From Telmatospirillum siberiense (lineage in GTDB: Bacteria > Pseudomonadota > Alphaproteobacteria > Rhodospirillales > Magnetospirillaceae), in NCBI RefSeq assembly GCF_002845745.1, contig NZ_PIUM01000008.1, forward strand, positions 62,001 to 126,000: a DNA stretch of 64,000 nucleotides, given 5' to 3'. This document shows positions 33,536-42,329 of this stretch, in pieces. Each line of letters opens with the position of its first letter. Position 1 is the first letter of the stretch. The notes beneath the pieces are model-generated. The model made no database searches. It saw only the letters and a program-made list of their open reading frames with translations, and was not told the DNA's origin. Position numbers and translations under genes: made by a program.

Positions 33536-34279
33536 TCAGCCGCAGATGATCCCCACCATCAAGGTGGCCGCGCGCGGCGCGCGGGCCTGCAGCGGACTGA
33601 CCTGGGCCAGCTCGCTGTCCTCATAGGCAAGGCCCAGATGTTGCAGGAAACGTTTGATCGCCGGGGCGGAAACGGCGACGACTTCGGAGCGTCCTGCCCC
33701 GGCCATTTCCCGTCGGACGATCAAACCGATGACCAAACCGCCTTCATCGAGTACCGGACTGCCGCTGGCCCCATGATCGGCTGCCGAGAACAAGGACACC
33801 TTCACTTCGCCCGGACCCGGTTGGCGATCGAGAAGAACGCCGTTGTACATCAGAGTTGCCCGGTCCTTCAGATGCGAAAGAGCGTCATAACCGGCGGTAA
33901 ACACCGGCTGACTGGGCCTGATACGATCATCCTTCGTAAAAACCGCCGTCAAATACGGCGAAACCGCTGTCCGCAGGACGGCAAGATCGGCCTCGTCGCT
34001 CACCGCGATCAATTCGGCACGGCTCACCCGCCCATCCTTGAGAACGTACAATGCCCCACACCCCTCGACGGCGTGCCTGGCGGTCAGCAGGGAACCATTG
34101 TCATCGAAGAAAAAACCGGATGCGTTGGGCATCACGTCACCACGACGGGTCGTGGTGGCGGCATTGAGATCGTCGGCCCAAACGGGCCGGCCGGCGGAGA
34201 CGATCGCCGCCGAGAGGATAATCGCCAGAACCATCGTGGCGAATCCGCGCCACTCGACACGATTGAAGTCACCCCACAT
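33536..34279 (-). CDS. Exported trypsin-like serine protease
   Basis: A 247-residue protein with an N-terminal signal anchor or peptide (FATMVLAIILSAAIVSAGRPVWA). The S1 fold catalytic triad is visible: His in LLTARHAVEG, Asp in EADLAVLRT and Ser in AADHGASGSPVLDEGG. No PDZ domain follows, unlike DegP. The ATG at 34279 has GAGG upstream; the frame runs up to 34357. It is likely a periplasmic protease; a TonB-C-like protein follows. Confidence 0.83.
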   Translation of the reverse strand: MWGDFNRVEWRGFATMVLAIILSAAIVSAGRPVWADDLNAATTTRRGDVMPNASGFFFDDNGSLLTARHAVEGCGALYVLKDGRVSRAELIAVSDEADLAVLRTAVSPYLTAVFTKDDRIRPSQPVFTAGYDALSHLKDRATLMYNGVLLDRQPGPGEVKVSLFSAADHGASGSPVLDEGGLVIGLIVRREMAGAGRSEVVAVSAPAIKRFLQHLGLAYEDSELAQVSPLQARAPRAATLMVGIICG

Positions 34280-34417
34280 TTCCAGCCTCAACCTCGCTCG
34301 CGAAAATCCGGCTCGCCCGATAAGCCGAGCCCGAACTATATCGTTCGATATATGCAATCATAAAGACATAAATTAAATGACGAACACCCTCAAAAGAAGT
34401 CGAGGGGGAGCCAATCC

Positions 34418-34448
34418 CCAATCCGCCCGTCAGGCTGCGGCGGATTGG
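34418..34448 (-). terminator. Hairpin over the diguanylate cyclase stop codon
   Basis: CCAATCCGCC (34418-34427) pairs with GGCGGATTGG (34439-34448). On the minus strand a pyrimidine-rich stretch with CTTCTTTT follows at some distance. It may end the diguanylate cyclase transcript. Confidence 0.4.
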
Positions 34449-35173
34449 AAGGCCGCACTCGCCGCCACGGCTCCCCGGATGCCATTCTTGCCGGTCGCCT
34501 TGACCTGATACATGGCAAGATCGGCGGCACGAAGAAGGTGCTCGGCCCGCAGCCCATGGTTCGGATAAAGAGCCAAGCCGACACTCGCCGTGACCGCAAT
34601 CTCCTCGCCCATGAGCAAAAACGGCTTCCGCAACGCCCTGGCCAACCTTTCCCCCAGGCGACGCATGCCTTTGACCTGTTCGTCCTGCGCAAGAATGACG
34701 AACTCGTCACCGCCCAAACGCGCCACGACGTCGGATGACCGGACGACCCGATTGACCCGGCGGGCGATCTCGATGAGCAGAAGGTCACCCGCCTGATGAC
34801 CGAATCGATCATTGACCGCCTTGAACCCATCGAGATCGATGAAGGCGACCCCCACCGTCTTGCCTTCGCGCGCCGCGCGGGCGATGGATTTTTCGAGATG
34901 TTCCATGAAACAGGTCCGGTTACTCAAGCCGGTGAGGGAATCACGGATGACCAAGGCTCGCAGATCGGTCTCCACCGCGTCACGTCGCGCGGTCTCCCTG
35001 CACAGCAAAACGCGGATCAGCGCCACCGCCAGAAAAGGAAACAGCCAGAACTTGTAGCGATCGACAGACTCCGCGGGCAATGGCGACAATGTCGCCGATA
35101 CCCCGTCCAGACCGAAGATCCAGAGTGCCGCGAGAAAAAGATAAGCCAACGTGATTTTCGTGGCCGCTGTCAT
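34430..35173 (-). CDS. Membrane-anchored diguanylate cyclase (GGDEF)
   Basis: A 247-residue enzyme that makes cyclic di-GMP from two GTP. Two membrane segments (about 8-24 and 42-58) are followed by a complete GGDEF domain: RDSLTGLSNR, FIDLDGFKAVNDRFGH, the signature GGDEF at 154-158 and the inhibitory I-site RSSD at 145-148, five residues before the signature. There is no sensory domain beyond the short membrane hairpin. A C-terminal Ala-rich tail follows. It opposes the EAL protein at 61434 in c-di-GMP turnover. Confidence 0.92.
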   Translation of the reverse strand: MTAATKITLAYLFLAALWIFGLDGVSATLSPLPAESVDRYKFWLFPFLAVALIRVLLCRETARRDAVETDLRALVIRDSLTGLSNRTCFMEHLEKSIARAAREGKTVGVAFIDLDGFKAVNDRFGHQAGDLLLIEIARRVNRVVRSSDVVARLGGDEFVILAQDEQVKGMRRLGERLARALRKPFLLMGEEIAVTASVGLALYPNHGLRAEHLLRAADLAMYQVKATGKNGIRGAVAASAAFQSAAA

Positions 35174-35319
35174 TCTTATCCCCTCATTCGCCTCGGCGAA
35201 TGAGGTTAATCATGCCCATAAAAAGTATACGACAGGTTAAATTAATTTCTTTCTTTCAAATATTTAATTCACAACTCAATGTAAAAATTGAAAAGTACTT
35301 GTCAACAAAGTCACGCATC

Positions 35320-35526
35320 TTAAGCGTGAGATGTCTCATGCTCGGCCGATTCCCCTGGTTTATACCCACATTTCGGACAGGCAACGCCTTTCATCTTCTT
35401 GGACTTGCGGCAGGCTCGTCCTTCGCCGGCCTTGGCGACGATCGAACCGCACCCCCTATCCCTGATTTGCCAACGTCTCGAGCCGCACCAGGGACAACCC
35501 GACAAACAATCCGAGCACTTTTCCAT
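35320..35526 (-). CDS. Small zinc-ribbon-like protein
   Basis: A 68-residue protein beginning MEKCSDCLSGCPWCGSRRW, with CxxC pairs at 4/7 and 11/14 and a further CPKCGYKPG pair near the C-terminus, so it can hold one or two zinc ions like a ribbon or rubredoxin-type knuckle. I do not recognise the family. A strong AAGGAG site lies 7 bases before the ATG, which makes the gene credible despite its size. A 16-bp GC-rich hairpin stands directly upstream of that site, between it and the gph gene. Confidence 0.65.
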   Translation of the reverse strand: MEKCSDCLSGCPWCGSRRWQIRDRGCGSIVAKAGEGRACRKSKKMKGVACPKCGYKPGESAEHETSHA

Positions 35527-35539
35527 GCCAACTCCTTAA

Positions 35540-35577
35540 CCGGGAGCCGGCGCCGCCTCAACGGCGCCGGCTCCCGG
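35540..35577 (-). terminator. 16-bp GC-rich hairpin between gph and zinc-ribbon gene
   Basis: CCGGGAGCCGGCGCCG (35540-35555) is followed by loop CCTCAA and its perfect complement (35562-35577). On the minus strand it comes just after the gph stop (35591) and just before the AAGGAG of the zinc-ribbon gene. It may be a gph terminator or an attenuating structure for the downstream gene; there is no T-run. Confidence 0.6.
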
Positions 35578-35590
35578 ATTAAGCCTCTCG

Positions 35591-36268
35591 CTAAAGAAAC
35601 TCCGCTGCCGCCCGCGGCAGATCGGCGAAATCGGAAATCACCAGATCCGCTCCGAGTGTCTCGGCGGGAACCTGGGTATAACCGAAGCCGACCACGACGA
35701 CCGGAACACCCGCGGCCCTCGCCGCGGCGACATCGTTGGGACTGTCGCCCACCATGAGGACCTTGCGGTTCTCCACCCCCATGCTTTTCAATGTCGCCAG
35801 CAGATGGCCGGGATGCGGCTTACGCTCAGGCACGCCGTCTCCGCCGACCACCGCCGAGAAAAACCGGCTCATGTCCAAGGCATCCAGCAGAAGACGGGAA
35901 AGATCGTTCGGCTTGTTGGTGCAAACGCCCATCGGATGCCCCGCCGCGCTCAAGGCGGCAAGCGTCGTCAGCACGCCCGGAAAAGGGCGGGTTTCGACGG
36001 CGGCATGCGTCCGGTAGAAGGCGAGAAACCGTCCGACCGCGTCGGCCGGAGCACCGGGCACGCCACCCGTCGCCGCCAGACACCGTTCAACGAGCACACC
36101 GGCGCCGTCGCCCACCCAAGTCCGCATGTCGGCGAGCGACGTCGATTTTCGCCCCAACTCGGCCAATAACTGATTCATCGCCCAGGTCATATCGGGCAGA
36201 CTGTCGACCAGGGTGCCGTCCAAATCGAACAGCACGGCGGCGGGCAGCTTATCTGGCGTCTGATTCAT
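35591..36268 (-). CDS. gph: Phosphoglycolate phosphatase-like HAD hydrolase
   Basis: A 225-residue HAD-family phosphatase. Motif I is LFDLDGTLVDS (catalytic aspartates), motif II threonine in GVCTNKPND, motif III lysine in ERKPHPGHL and motif IV MVGDSPNDVAAARAAG. The cap domain and overall length fit Gph, which removes 2-phosphoglycolate. The ATG at 36268 has GGAGG six bases upstream. Other HAD phosphatases share these motifs, so the substrate is inferred from overall resemblance. Confidence 0.87.
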   Translation of the reverse strand: MNQTPDKLPAAVLFDLDGTLVDSLPDMTWAMNQLLAELGRKSTSLADMRTWVGDGAGVLVERCLAATGGVPGAPADAVGRFLAFYRTHAAVETRPFPGVLTTLAALSAAGHPMGVCTNKPNDLSRLLLDALDMSRFFSAVVGGDGVPERKPHPGHLLATLKSMGVENRKVLMVGDSPNDVAAARAAGVPVVVVGFGYTQVPAETLGADLVISDFADLPRAAAEFL

Positions 36269-36432
36269 GGATCCTCCGAAACGCCGCCGTTTTGCCACCG
36301 GCGCCCCGGCGAGGCAAGGAAAGAGACCTTTTCTCTTTCTCTTTTTTTAACGGATCATCGATATGATGACTTTAATGCACGAACAGCTACAATACCTTGG
36401 AACAACCGCAAGGCGACGGAGACCCACAAACG

Positions 36433-36729
36433 ATGGCCGATGACGATAAGAACGCCATGCCCGAGGCTGTCTTGGGTGCCGGCAACGCGCGCGAGGCCGC
36501 CTATGACATCCAGGTCGAGCTATACGCCGTACTCGGCCACGCCAATGTCCAGGTGAAGCAATTGCTGAAGCTGGGTCGTGGCGCCGTGGTCGAATTGGAC
36601 CGCAAGATCAACGAGCCGATCGACCTGTTCGTGAACAAGAAGCTGGTCGGACGTGGCGAAGTGGTGGTGGTCGACGACCGCCTGGGTGTCACCGTCACCG
36701 ATATGTTGAAGGGACAGCGGGGCGACTGA
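36433..36729 (+). CDS. fliN: FliN-like flagellar motor switch protein
   Basis: A 98-residue protein made almost wholly of the SpoA/FliN domain: IQVELYAVLGHANVQVKQLL, LGRGAVVELDRKINEPIDLFVN split here, and VGRGEVVVVDDRLGVTVTDML. FliN forms the lower C-ring of the flagellar motor and binds CheY and export proteins. The ATG at 36433 is preferred over a TTG at 36397, with GGAG about 11 bases before it. It stands alone rather than beside fliM or fliG. Confidence 0.9.
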   Translation: MADDDKNAMPEAVLGAGNAREAAYDIQVELYAVLGHANVQVKQLLKLGRGAVVELDRKINEPIDLFVNKKLVGRGEVVVVDDRLGVTVTDMLKGQRGD

Positions 36730-36992
36730 CGCCCCCGATCTTCCGTTCGGCGACCGCCGCAAACCGCCGCGAAAACCGGCGGGCTGACTTTCATCTGGAC
36801 AATAAGCATCCTTCGCGCTTGCGCCTTTCTTTGGCAGACCCCCGTCTTGCCGGACTCGCCACATGAATCAAGGCTGCATGATGGAAGAGTTATTCCCCCA
36901 TAATGCTTGAGTGATATGCTGCTCACTAACGCTTCGGGCATGCCCTGGGGGAGCCGCTTCAGCATGCCCATTTTTTACAGGCGGGGTCGTCG

Positions 36993-39692
36993 ATGAGCGT
37001 GCGCAACCTGAACTTCCTGTTCCGCCCGAAATCGGTCGCCGTCATCGGGGCGACTGAACGGGAAAAGGCCGTTGGCACGATCGTCATGCGCAATCTGATG
37101 CAAGGCGGCTTTTCCGGCCCGATCATGCCGATCAATCCCAAACAGCAGGCGGTGGCGGGCGTCCTGGCCTATCCCGACGTCGACAGCCTGCCCGTGGTTC
37201 CCGATCTCGGCGTCATCTGCGGCCCGGCCGACGAAGTGCCGCAACAGATCGAAAGACTGGGCGCCCGCGGGACTCGCGCCGCCATTATCATGACCGGCGG
37301 GCTGTCCACCACGCCGGGGCTCAATGGACGATCCCTGCATGCCAATATGATGGACGCGGCCCGGCGTCACGGCATGCGGGTGCTGGGATCGGACAGTCTG
37401 GGCCTGATGGTCCCCGCCGTCGGACTGAATGCCAGCTATGCCCATCAAAGCGCCCTCCCCGGCCGGCTCGCCTTCGTTTCGCAATCGGGTGCGCTTTGCA
37501 ATGCGGTGCTGGACTGGGCCCGGCCCAAGGGCATCGGCTTTTCCCATTTCATCTCGCTGGGCGAATCGGCCGATGTCGACTTCGGCGATCTTCTCGATTA
37601 CCTGGGGTCCGATCCGTCGACCCGGGCGATCCTTCTGTACATCGAATCGATCCGCCAACGCCGGAACTTCATGTCCGCCGCCCGCGCCGCCGCCCGCAAC
37701 AAGCCGGTCCTCGCCATCAAGGCCGGCCGCAGGGCGGAAGGCGCCAAGGCGGCGGCATCGCATACCGGAGCCCTCGCCGGTACCGATGCCGTCTATGACG
37801 CCGCCCTGCGCCGCGCCGGCATGCTCCGGGTCTATGATCTCGACGAGATGTTCACCGCCGTCGAAACCTTGTCCCGATCAAAGCCGACGCGGGCGACCAA
37901 GCTCGCGGTTCTGACCAATGGCGGCGGTATCGGCGTCATGGCGGTCGACGAACTGATCGAGATTGGCGGTGAGTTGGCCGAACTCAGCCCGGCCACTATC
38001 GAGAAATTGAATACCGCGCTGCCCTCCTGGTCGCGGTCAAATCCGGTGCAGATCGGCAATGCCGACGGCGACCGCTATATCAAGGCACTGGACGTTCTGC
38101 TCGAAGCCGAAGAGGTCGATTCCGTGCTCATCATGCACGCGCCGACCGCACTCACCTCGGCCAGCGAAATTGCCGAGCAAGTGATCAAATCGGTCAAGGC
38201 CCACCGCGCCAATGTGATGACCTGCTGGGTCGGGCAGGAACAGGTCGGCCCGGCCCGGCGCCTGCTGCGCGAGGCGGGCATTCCGACGTTTGAGACACCC
38301 GGCGCCGCTGTCCACGCCTTCATGCATCTGGTGAACTATCGCCGAAACCAGGACATGCTGATGGAGACGCCCGCCTCCGCCCTGGCCGATTTCACGCCGG
38401 AGACCGCCAACGCCCGCCTAGTGGTGGAAACGGCGCTGGCCACCGGCAACACCATCCTGAGCGAGCCCGAGGCGAAAGCCATCCTCACCGCCTACGGCAT
38501 TCCGACGGTGGAAACCCACATCGCCCGCACCCCCGCCGAAGCCAGTCGGCTGGCCAGCGAAATCGGCGGTGCGGTGGCTTTGAAGATCCTCTCCGCCGAT
38601 ATTGCGCACAAATCCGACGTCGGCGGAGTCATGCTCAACCTGCCCGGCCCCTTCGAGGTGGAAAAGGCCGCCAACCTGATGTTGGAAAAGGTCGCGGGGA
38701 AGATGCCGGAAGCGCAGATCCAGGGCTTCACCGTCCAACGCATGGCCCGCCGTCCGGGAGCGCAGGAAATCATCATCGGCGTGACCACCGACCCGATCTT
38801 CGGACCGGTGATCATGTTCGGCCAGGGTGGGGTGGCCGTCGAGGTCATCAACGACTCCGCCATCGGACTTCCCCCGTTGAACATGACACTTGCCCGCGAA
38901 CTGGTCTTCAGGACACGCGTCTCCAAGCTGCTGCTGGGATACCGGGATCGTCCCGCCGCCGATCTCGACGCCATCTGCCTGTCGTTGATGAAAATCTCGC
39001 AATTGATCATCGACATTCCCGAGATCGTCGAATTGGACATCAACCCCCTGTTCGCCGATGCCGAGGGGGTTCTGGCGCTCGATGCCCGCATCCGGATCAC
39101 GGCCACCGCGTTCGGTCCCGACCGGATGGCGATCCGGCCCTACCCCAAGTCGCTTGAAGAAACGCTGCTGCTCACCGATGGCAGAGAAGTCCTCGTCAGG
39201 CCGATCCGGCCCGAGGACGAACCGTCGCACCATGTGTTCGTCTCGAAGCAGACGCCGGAAGACATCCGCTTCCGCTTTTTCGGACTGGTCGGCGAATTGC
39301 CGCATTCGGAAATGGCCCGACTGACCCAGATCGACTACGACCGCGAGATGGCGTTCATCGCCGTCCTGCATGATGACGGCGTCGAGGGAGAAACCCTGGG
39401 CGTGGTCAGGACCGTCAGTGACCCCGACAACGAACGCGCCGAATTCGCCGTCATGGTCAGATCCGATTTGAAGGGAAGCGGACTGGGCCGCAAGCTCATG
39501 ATGAAAATGATCGATTACTGCCGCGCCCGGGGGACCGGACAGATCGTCGGCCAGATCCTTACGGACAACACGCGAATGTTGAAATTCGTCGAAAGCCTGG
39601 GCTTCAAGCGTCTGCGGTACGTCGAAGGCGACATCATCGAGGTCGCTCTCGACCTCAGGGCAACGATGGGTCCGCAGGCCGAAGCAACATGA
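36993..39692 (+). CDS. Pat-type protein lysine acetyltransferase (acyl-CoA synthetase-like / GNAT fusion)
   Basis: A 899-residue fusion. Residues about 1-460 form the CoA-binding and ligase-like part of NDP-forming acyl-CoA synthetases (FRPKSVAVIGATEREKAVG, SQSGALCNAVLDWA, ASHTGALAGTDAVYDAALR). About 475-700 is an ATP-grasp domain (EPEAKAILTAYGIPTVETH, ALKILSADIAHKSDVGGV). The C-terminal 170 residues are a GNAT domain (VLVRPIRPEDEPSHHVF, AEFAVMVRSDLKGSGLGRKLM). This is the layout of Salmonella Pat / E. coli PatZ, which acetylates and inactivates acetyl-CoA synthetase. It is monocistronic after a 260-base gap. Confidence 0.93.
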   Translation: MSVRNLNFLFRPKSVAVIGATEREKAVGTIVMRNLMQGGFSGPIMPINPKQQAVAGVLAYPDVDSLPVVPDLGVICGPADEVPQQIERLGARGTRAAIIMTGGLSTTPGLNGRSLHANMMDAARRHGMRVLGSDSLGLMVPAVGLNASYAHQSALPGRLAFVSQSGALCNAVLDWARPKGIGFSHFISLGESADVDFGDLLDYLGSDPSTRAILLYIESIRQRRNFMSAARAAARNKPVLAIKAGRRAEGAKAAASHTGALAGTDAVYDAALRRAGMLRVYDLDEMFTAVETLSRSKPTRATKLAVLTNGGGIGVMAVDELIEIGGELAELSPATIEKLNTALPSWSRSNPVQIGNADGDRYIKALDVLLEAEEVDSVLIMHAPTALTSASEIAEQVIKSVKAHRANVMTCWVGQEQVGPARRLLREAGIPTFETPGAAVHAFMHLVNYRRNQDMLMETPASALADFTPETANARLVVETALATGNTILSEPEAKAILTAYGIPTVETHIARTPAEASRLASEIGGAVALKILSADIAHKSDVGGVMLNLPGPFEVEKAANLMLEKVAGKMPEAQIQGFTVQRMARRPGAQEIIIGVTTDPIFGPVIMFGQGGVAVEVINDSAIGLPPLNMTLARELVFRTRVSKLLLGYRDRPAADLDAICLSLMKISQLIIDIPEIVELDINPLFADAEGVLALDARIRITATAFGPDRMAIRPYPKSLEETLLLTDGREVLVRPIRPEDEPSHHVFVSKQTPEDIRFRFFGLVGELPHSEMARLTQIDYDREMAFIAVLHDDGVEGETLGVVRTVSDPDNERAEFAVMVRSDLKGSGLGRKLMMKMIDYCRARGTGQIVGQILTDNTRMLKFVESLGFKRLRYVEGDIIEVALDLRATMGPQAEAT

Positions 39693-39888
39693 CGAGGCAT
39701 TCCTTCGGAAAGAAACTTTCATTTTTACTTTAATTCAATCCAATGGAAGATAGACGCAGAGCCGCATTCATGGAAAATAATGATTGGCGGGCTTCTGGTC
39801 CTTCTTATTGCCGTAGCATCGATTCTGCCCCACAATAGCCGCCGTTTCGTGGGCCATAGGGCGATCAAGGCAAAAGGTTTATTAGGCA

Positions 39889-40692
39889 ATGTCGTTTCCG
39901 ACCCTCATTGGTTTTCTGTTGGGTATCGGGCTGTTCGTTTTTTCGATCCTGCTCAGCACCGACAATTATGTGATTTTCCTGCATCTCGCCGGTTTCATCA
40001 TGGTGATTGGCGGGACCACTGCGGCAACTTTCGTCGCCTTCGAGCCTCGTTACGTTCTCCAGGCCATGCGCATCACCCTCTCGATCTTCTTTACGCACAA
40101 GATCGGCCGGTCGGTCCTCACCAACGAAGTGGGGCGAATGATCCGGTGGGGATATATGGTGCAGAAGAGCGGCCTTCCCGCCCTCGAATCGGACGCCAAG
40201 GTGCTCCGCAAACAAGATAATTTCCTGGCTTTCGGCATCGACTTGGTGATCTCCGGCTACACCGGCCAGGAAGTGCGGGAAATTCTCGCCAACACCATCG
40301 AGACGACCTTCCACCGCCATAGCGTCCCTGCCGACATCCTGCGCCAGATGGCCAACAACGCACCGGCCTTCGGCATGATCGCCACCCTGGTCGGCCTGGT
40401 CGTCATGCTCGACAAGATGGGATCCGACCCGTCGAAGGTGGGGCCCGGCATGGCCGTCGGCCTGATGGGTACGCTCTACGGCGTCACCTTCGCCCGCATC
40501 ATCTTGATGCCGACCGCGAGCAAGGTTCAGCAGCGTGAGGAAATCGTCCGTTTCCGACAGTATTTGGTGGCCGAGGGATTGGCCTTGCTGGCCGAACGCC
40601 GCAGTCCGCGCTACATCCAGGACAAGATGAACAGTTTCCTCGATCCCGCACTACACTTCGACATCGACCGCATGCTGCGCGGCAAGAGCTGA
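39889..40692 (+). CDS. Flagellar motor stator protein, MotA/PomA family
   Basis: A 267-residue four-helix membrane protein that forms the stator ring with the next gene's product. It starts with a membrane helix (LIGFLLGIGLFVFSILL), has a second one (FLHLAGFIMVIGGTTAATF), a large cytoplasmic loop (residues about 60-160), and closing helices containing NNAPAFGMIATLVGLVVML and GMAVGLMGTLYGVTFARI, the MotA/PomA ion-pathway helices. The short form resembles PomA rather than the long MotA. Five bases separate it from the MotB-like gene. Confidence 0.9.
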   Translation: MSFPTLIGFLLGIGLFVFSILLSTDNYVIFLHLAGFIMVIGGTTAATFVAFEPRYVLQAMRITLSIFFTHKIGRSVLTNEVGRMIRWGYMVQKSGLPALESDAKVLRKQDNFLAFGIDLVISGYTGQEVREILANTIETTFHRHSVPADILRQMANNAPAFGMIATLVGLVVMLDKMGSDPSKVGPGMAVGLMGTLYGVTFARIILMPTASKVQQREEIVRFRQYLVAEGLALLAERRSPRYIQDKMNSFLDPALHFDIDRMLRGKS

Positions 40693-40697
40693 AAATC

Positions 40698-41363
40698 ATG
40701 GCCGACAACCGATTCAATCCGCACAAGCACGAGGAAAATGAAGACTGGCTCATGTCCTATGCGGACATGATTACGCTTCTCTTGTCCTTTTTCGTGCTGC
40801 TGCTTTCCATGTCGCACATCGATCCGGTGAAATTCGAGAAAGTCCAAGGCGGCATGGCGCGCGATATCGGCAAGCATCAGACCGCTCAACCGTTACAGGA
40901 GCTAAAGACCGAGGTTGGACAGGTGCTGCGCGGCCTCAAACTGGACGATGACAAGGTGAGCCTGGGCTCGGACCAGCGCGGCCTGGTGCTGGAATTCGAC
41001 GCTGGGACATTCTTCGAGCCGGCTTCGGCCAAGCTGAAGGAGGAATTGGTTCCCGCCCTGTCCAAACTGTCCGAAACCCTCAACTCCCCCCGCTATTCGG
41101 CCTTCCAGATCGAAGTTCAGGGCCACACCGACGACACGCCGGTCAATACCCCGACCTACCCGTCCAACTGGGAATTATCCTCGGCCCGCGCCACCATCGT
41201 GGTCCGGACCTTCATTCAATATGGCATCGACCCGACCCGGCTGGCCGCGGAGGGATTTGCCGATACCCGCCCCAAAGTTTCCAATCACGATGTCACCGGC
41301 CGGCCGCTTCCGGTCAACCAGGCGATCAATCGCCGCGTTTCGGTGCACATATTCCCGCGCTGA
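40698..41363 (+). CDS. Flagellar motor stator protein, MotB/PomB family
   Basis: A 221-residue protein with a single membrane helix carrying the ion-binding aspartate, Asp23 in SYADMITLLLSFFVLLLSMS, then a linker and a C-terminal OmpA-like peptidoglycan-binding domain (FQIEVQGHTDDTPV, NWELSSARA, INRRVSVHIF). The FADLMSLLMCFF-type environment of PomB is partly shared, so sodium coupling is possible but cannot be decided. It forms the stator with the preceding protein. Confidence 0.9.
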   Translation: MADNRFNPHKHEENEDWLMSYADMITLLLSFFVLLLSMSHIDPVKFEKVQGGMARDIGKHQTAQPLQELKTEVGQVLRGLKLDDDKVSLGSDQRGLVLEFDAGTFFEPASAKLKEELVPALSKLSETLNSPRYSAFQIEVQGHTDDTPVNTPTYPSNWELSSARATIVVRTFIQYGIDPTRLAAEGFADTRPKVSNHDVTGRPLPVNQAINRRVSVHIFPR

Positions 41364-41413
41364 ACTGCCGCCCCCTTCAGACCCAAACGGACGACGGTAT
41401 TTTTCCGCGTCTG

Positions 41414-42238
41414 TTAAAGACCGACCGTCATATCGTCGCGGCTGACGAAGGCGCCGCTCCACATTTCGGCTGCGATTTTTTCGATAGCAGCCATATCACT
41501 GTCCACATGATCCGGACTGTGGTGGAAAATCGCCAACCGCTTGGCCCCGGCCAGCCGGCAAAGCCGCACCCCCTCTTGCCAGGTCGAATGCCCCCAGCCG
41601 ATCTTTTCGGGGAATTCGTCATCGGTATAAGTGCAGTCATAGACCACCAGATCGGCCCCCTCGATCAGCTTGAGCACGCTCTGATCGGGCGCTCCCACCA
41701 CATGTTCGGTATCGGTGACATAGCAGACCACCTTGCCGCCGAGTTCCAGCCTGTAGCCGGTTGCGCCATTGGGATGACGCAACGGCGCCGTCCACACCAC
41801 GAGCCCGGGCCCCAAATCGCCAAGGCGATCTCCGGCACGAAAATCCTCGTAGGACATCTGGGCTTTCAAGGCGGCCAGAGGTACGGGAAAAGTCGGATCG
41901 GTCATCTGGTTGGCCAAAACGGAATGAATGCCACCGGCGTCGATCAGATGCCCGGCCAAAACCCGGAAGCGCCAGCCGGGAACATAGACCGGCGCGAAGA
42001 ATGGGAAGCCGTTGATGTGATCCCAGTGGGTATGAGTCAGCAGCAGAACGCCAGATCCGACGTGACGGCGGACGTAATCCTGCCCTAACGTCCGAATGCC
42101 CGTTCCCGCATCGAGGATAACATTGCAGGTTCCATCGGTGATCTCGACGCAACTCGTGTTGCCGCCATAAACGATATGGTTGGGCGACGGACAGGCTATG
42201 CTACCCCGCACTCCCCAGAATTTCACCTTGACGGCCAT
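41414..42238 (-). CDS. Metallo-beta-lactamase-fold hydrolase (phosphodiesterase-like)
   Basis: A 274-residue protein with the metal motif HTHWDH at 69-74, further ligands in APLRHPNGATGY, VTDTEH and a late histidine in IFHHSPDH. The start VKFWGVRGSI followed by GGNTSCVEI is typical of a bacterial MBL subgroup often annotated as phosphodiesterase or RNase Z-like. The ATG at 42238 follows GGGAG; the longer frame to 42520 overlaps the neighbouring SAM hydrolase and is not credible. Substrate unknown. Confidence 0.85.
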   Translation of the reverse strand: MAVKVKFWGVRGSIACPSPNHIVYGGNTSCVEITDGTCNVILDAGTGIRTLGQDYVRRHVGSGVLLLTHTHWDHINGFPFFAPVYVPGWRFRVLAGHLIDAGGIHSVLANQMTDPTFPVPLAALKAQMSYEDFRAGDRLGDLGPGLVVWTAPLRHPNGATGYRLELGGKVVCYVTDTEHVVGAPDQSVLKLIEGADLVVYDCTYTDDEFPEKIGWGHSTWQEGVRLCRLAGAKRLAIFHHSPDHVDSDMAAIEKIAAEMWSGAFVSRDDMTVGL

Positions 42239-42329
42239 ATCACACTCCCAAGGCGTGAAAGGGGTCCATTCCCAGCCCGCCCCCTCGTGATCACGGTCAT
42301 CTTTTATGTATTCGATATAAACGAAATAC

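Noticed and set aside
36433-36729. Type III secretion SctQ-like protein instead of FliN
   Set aside because: The short single SpoA domain is FliN-like, and no secretion genes are nearby.
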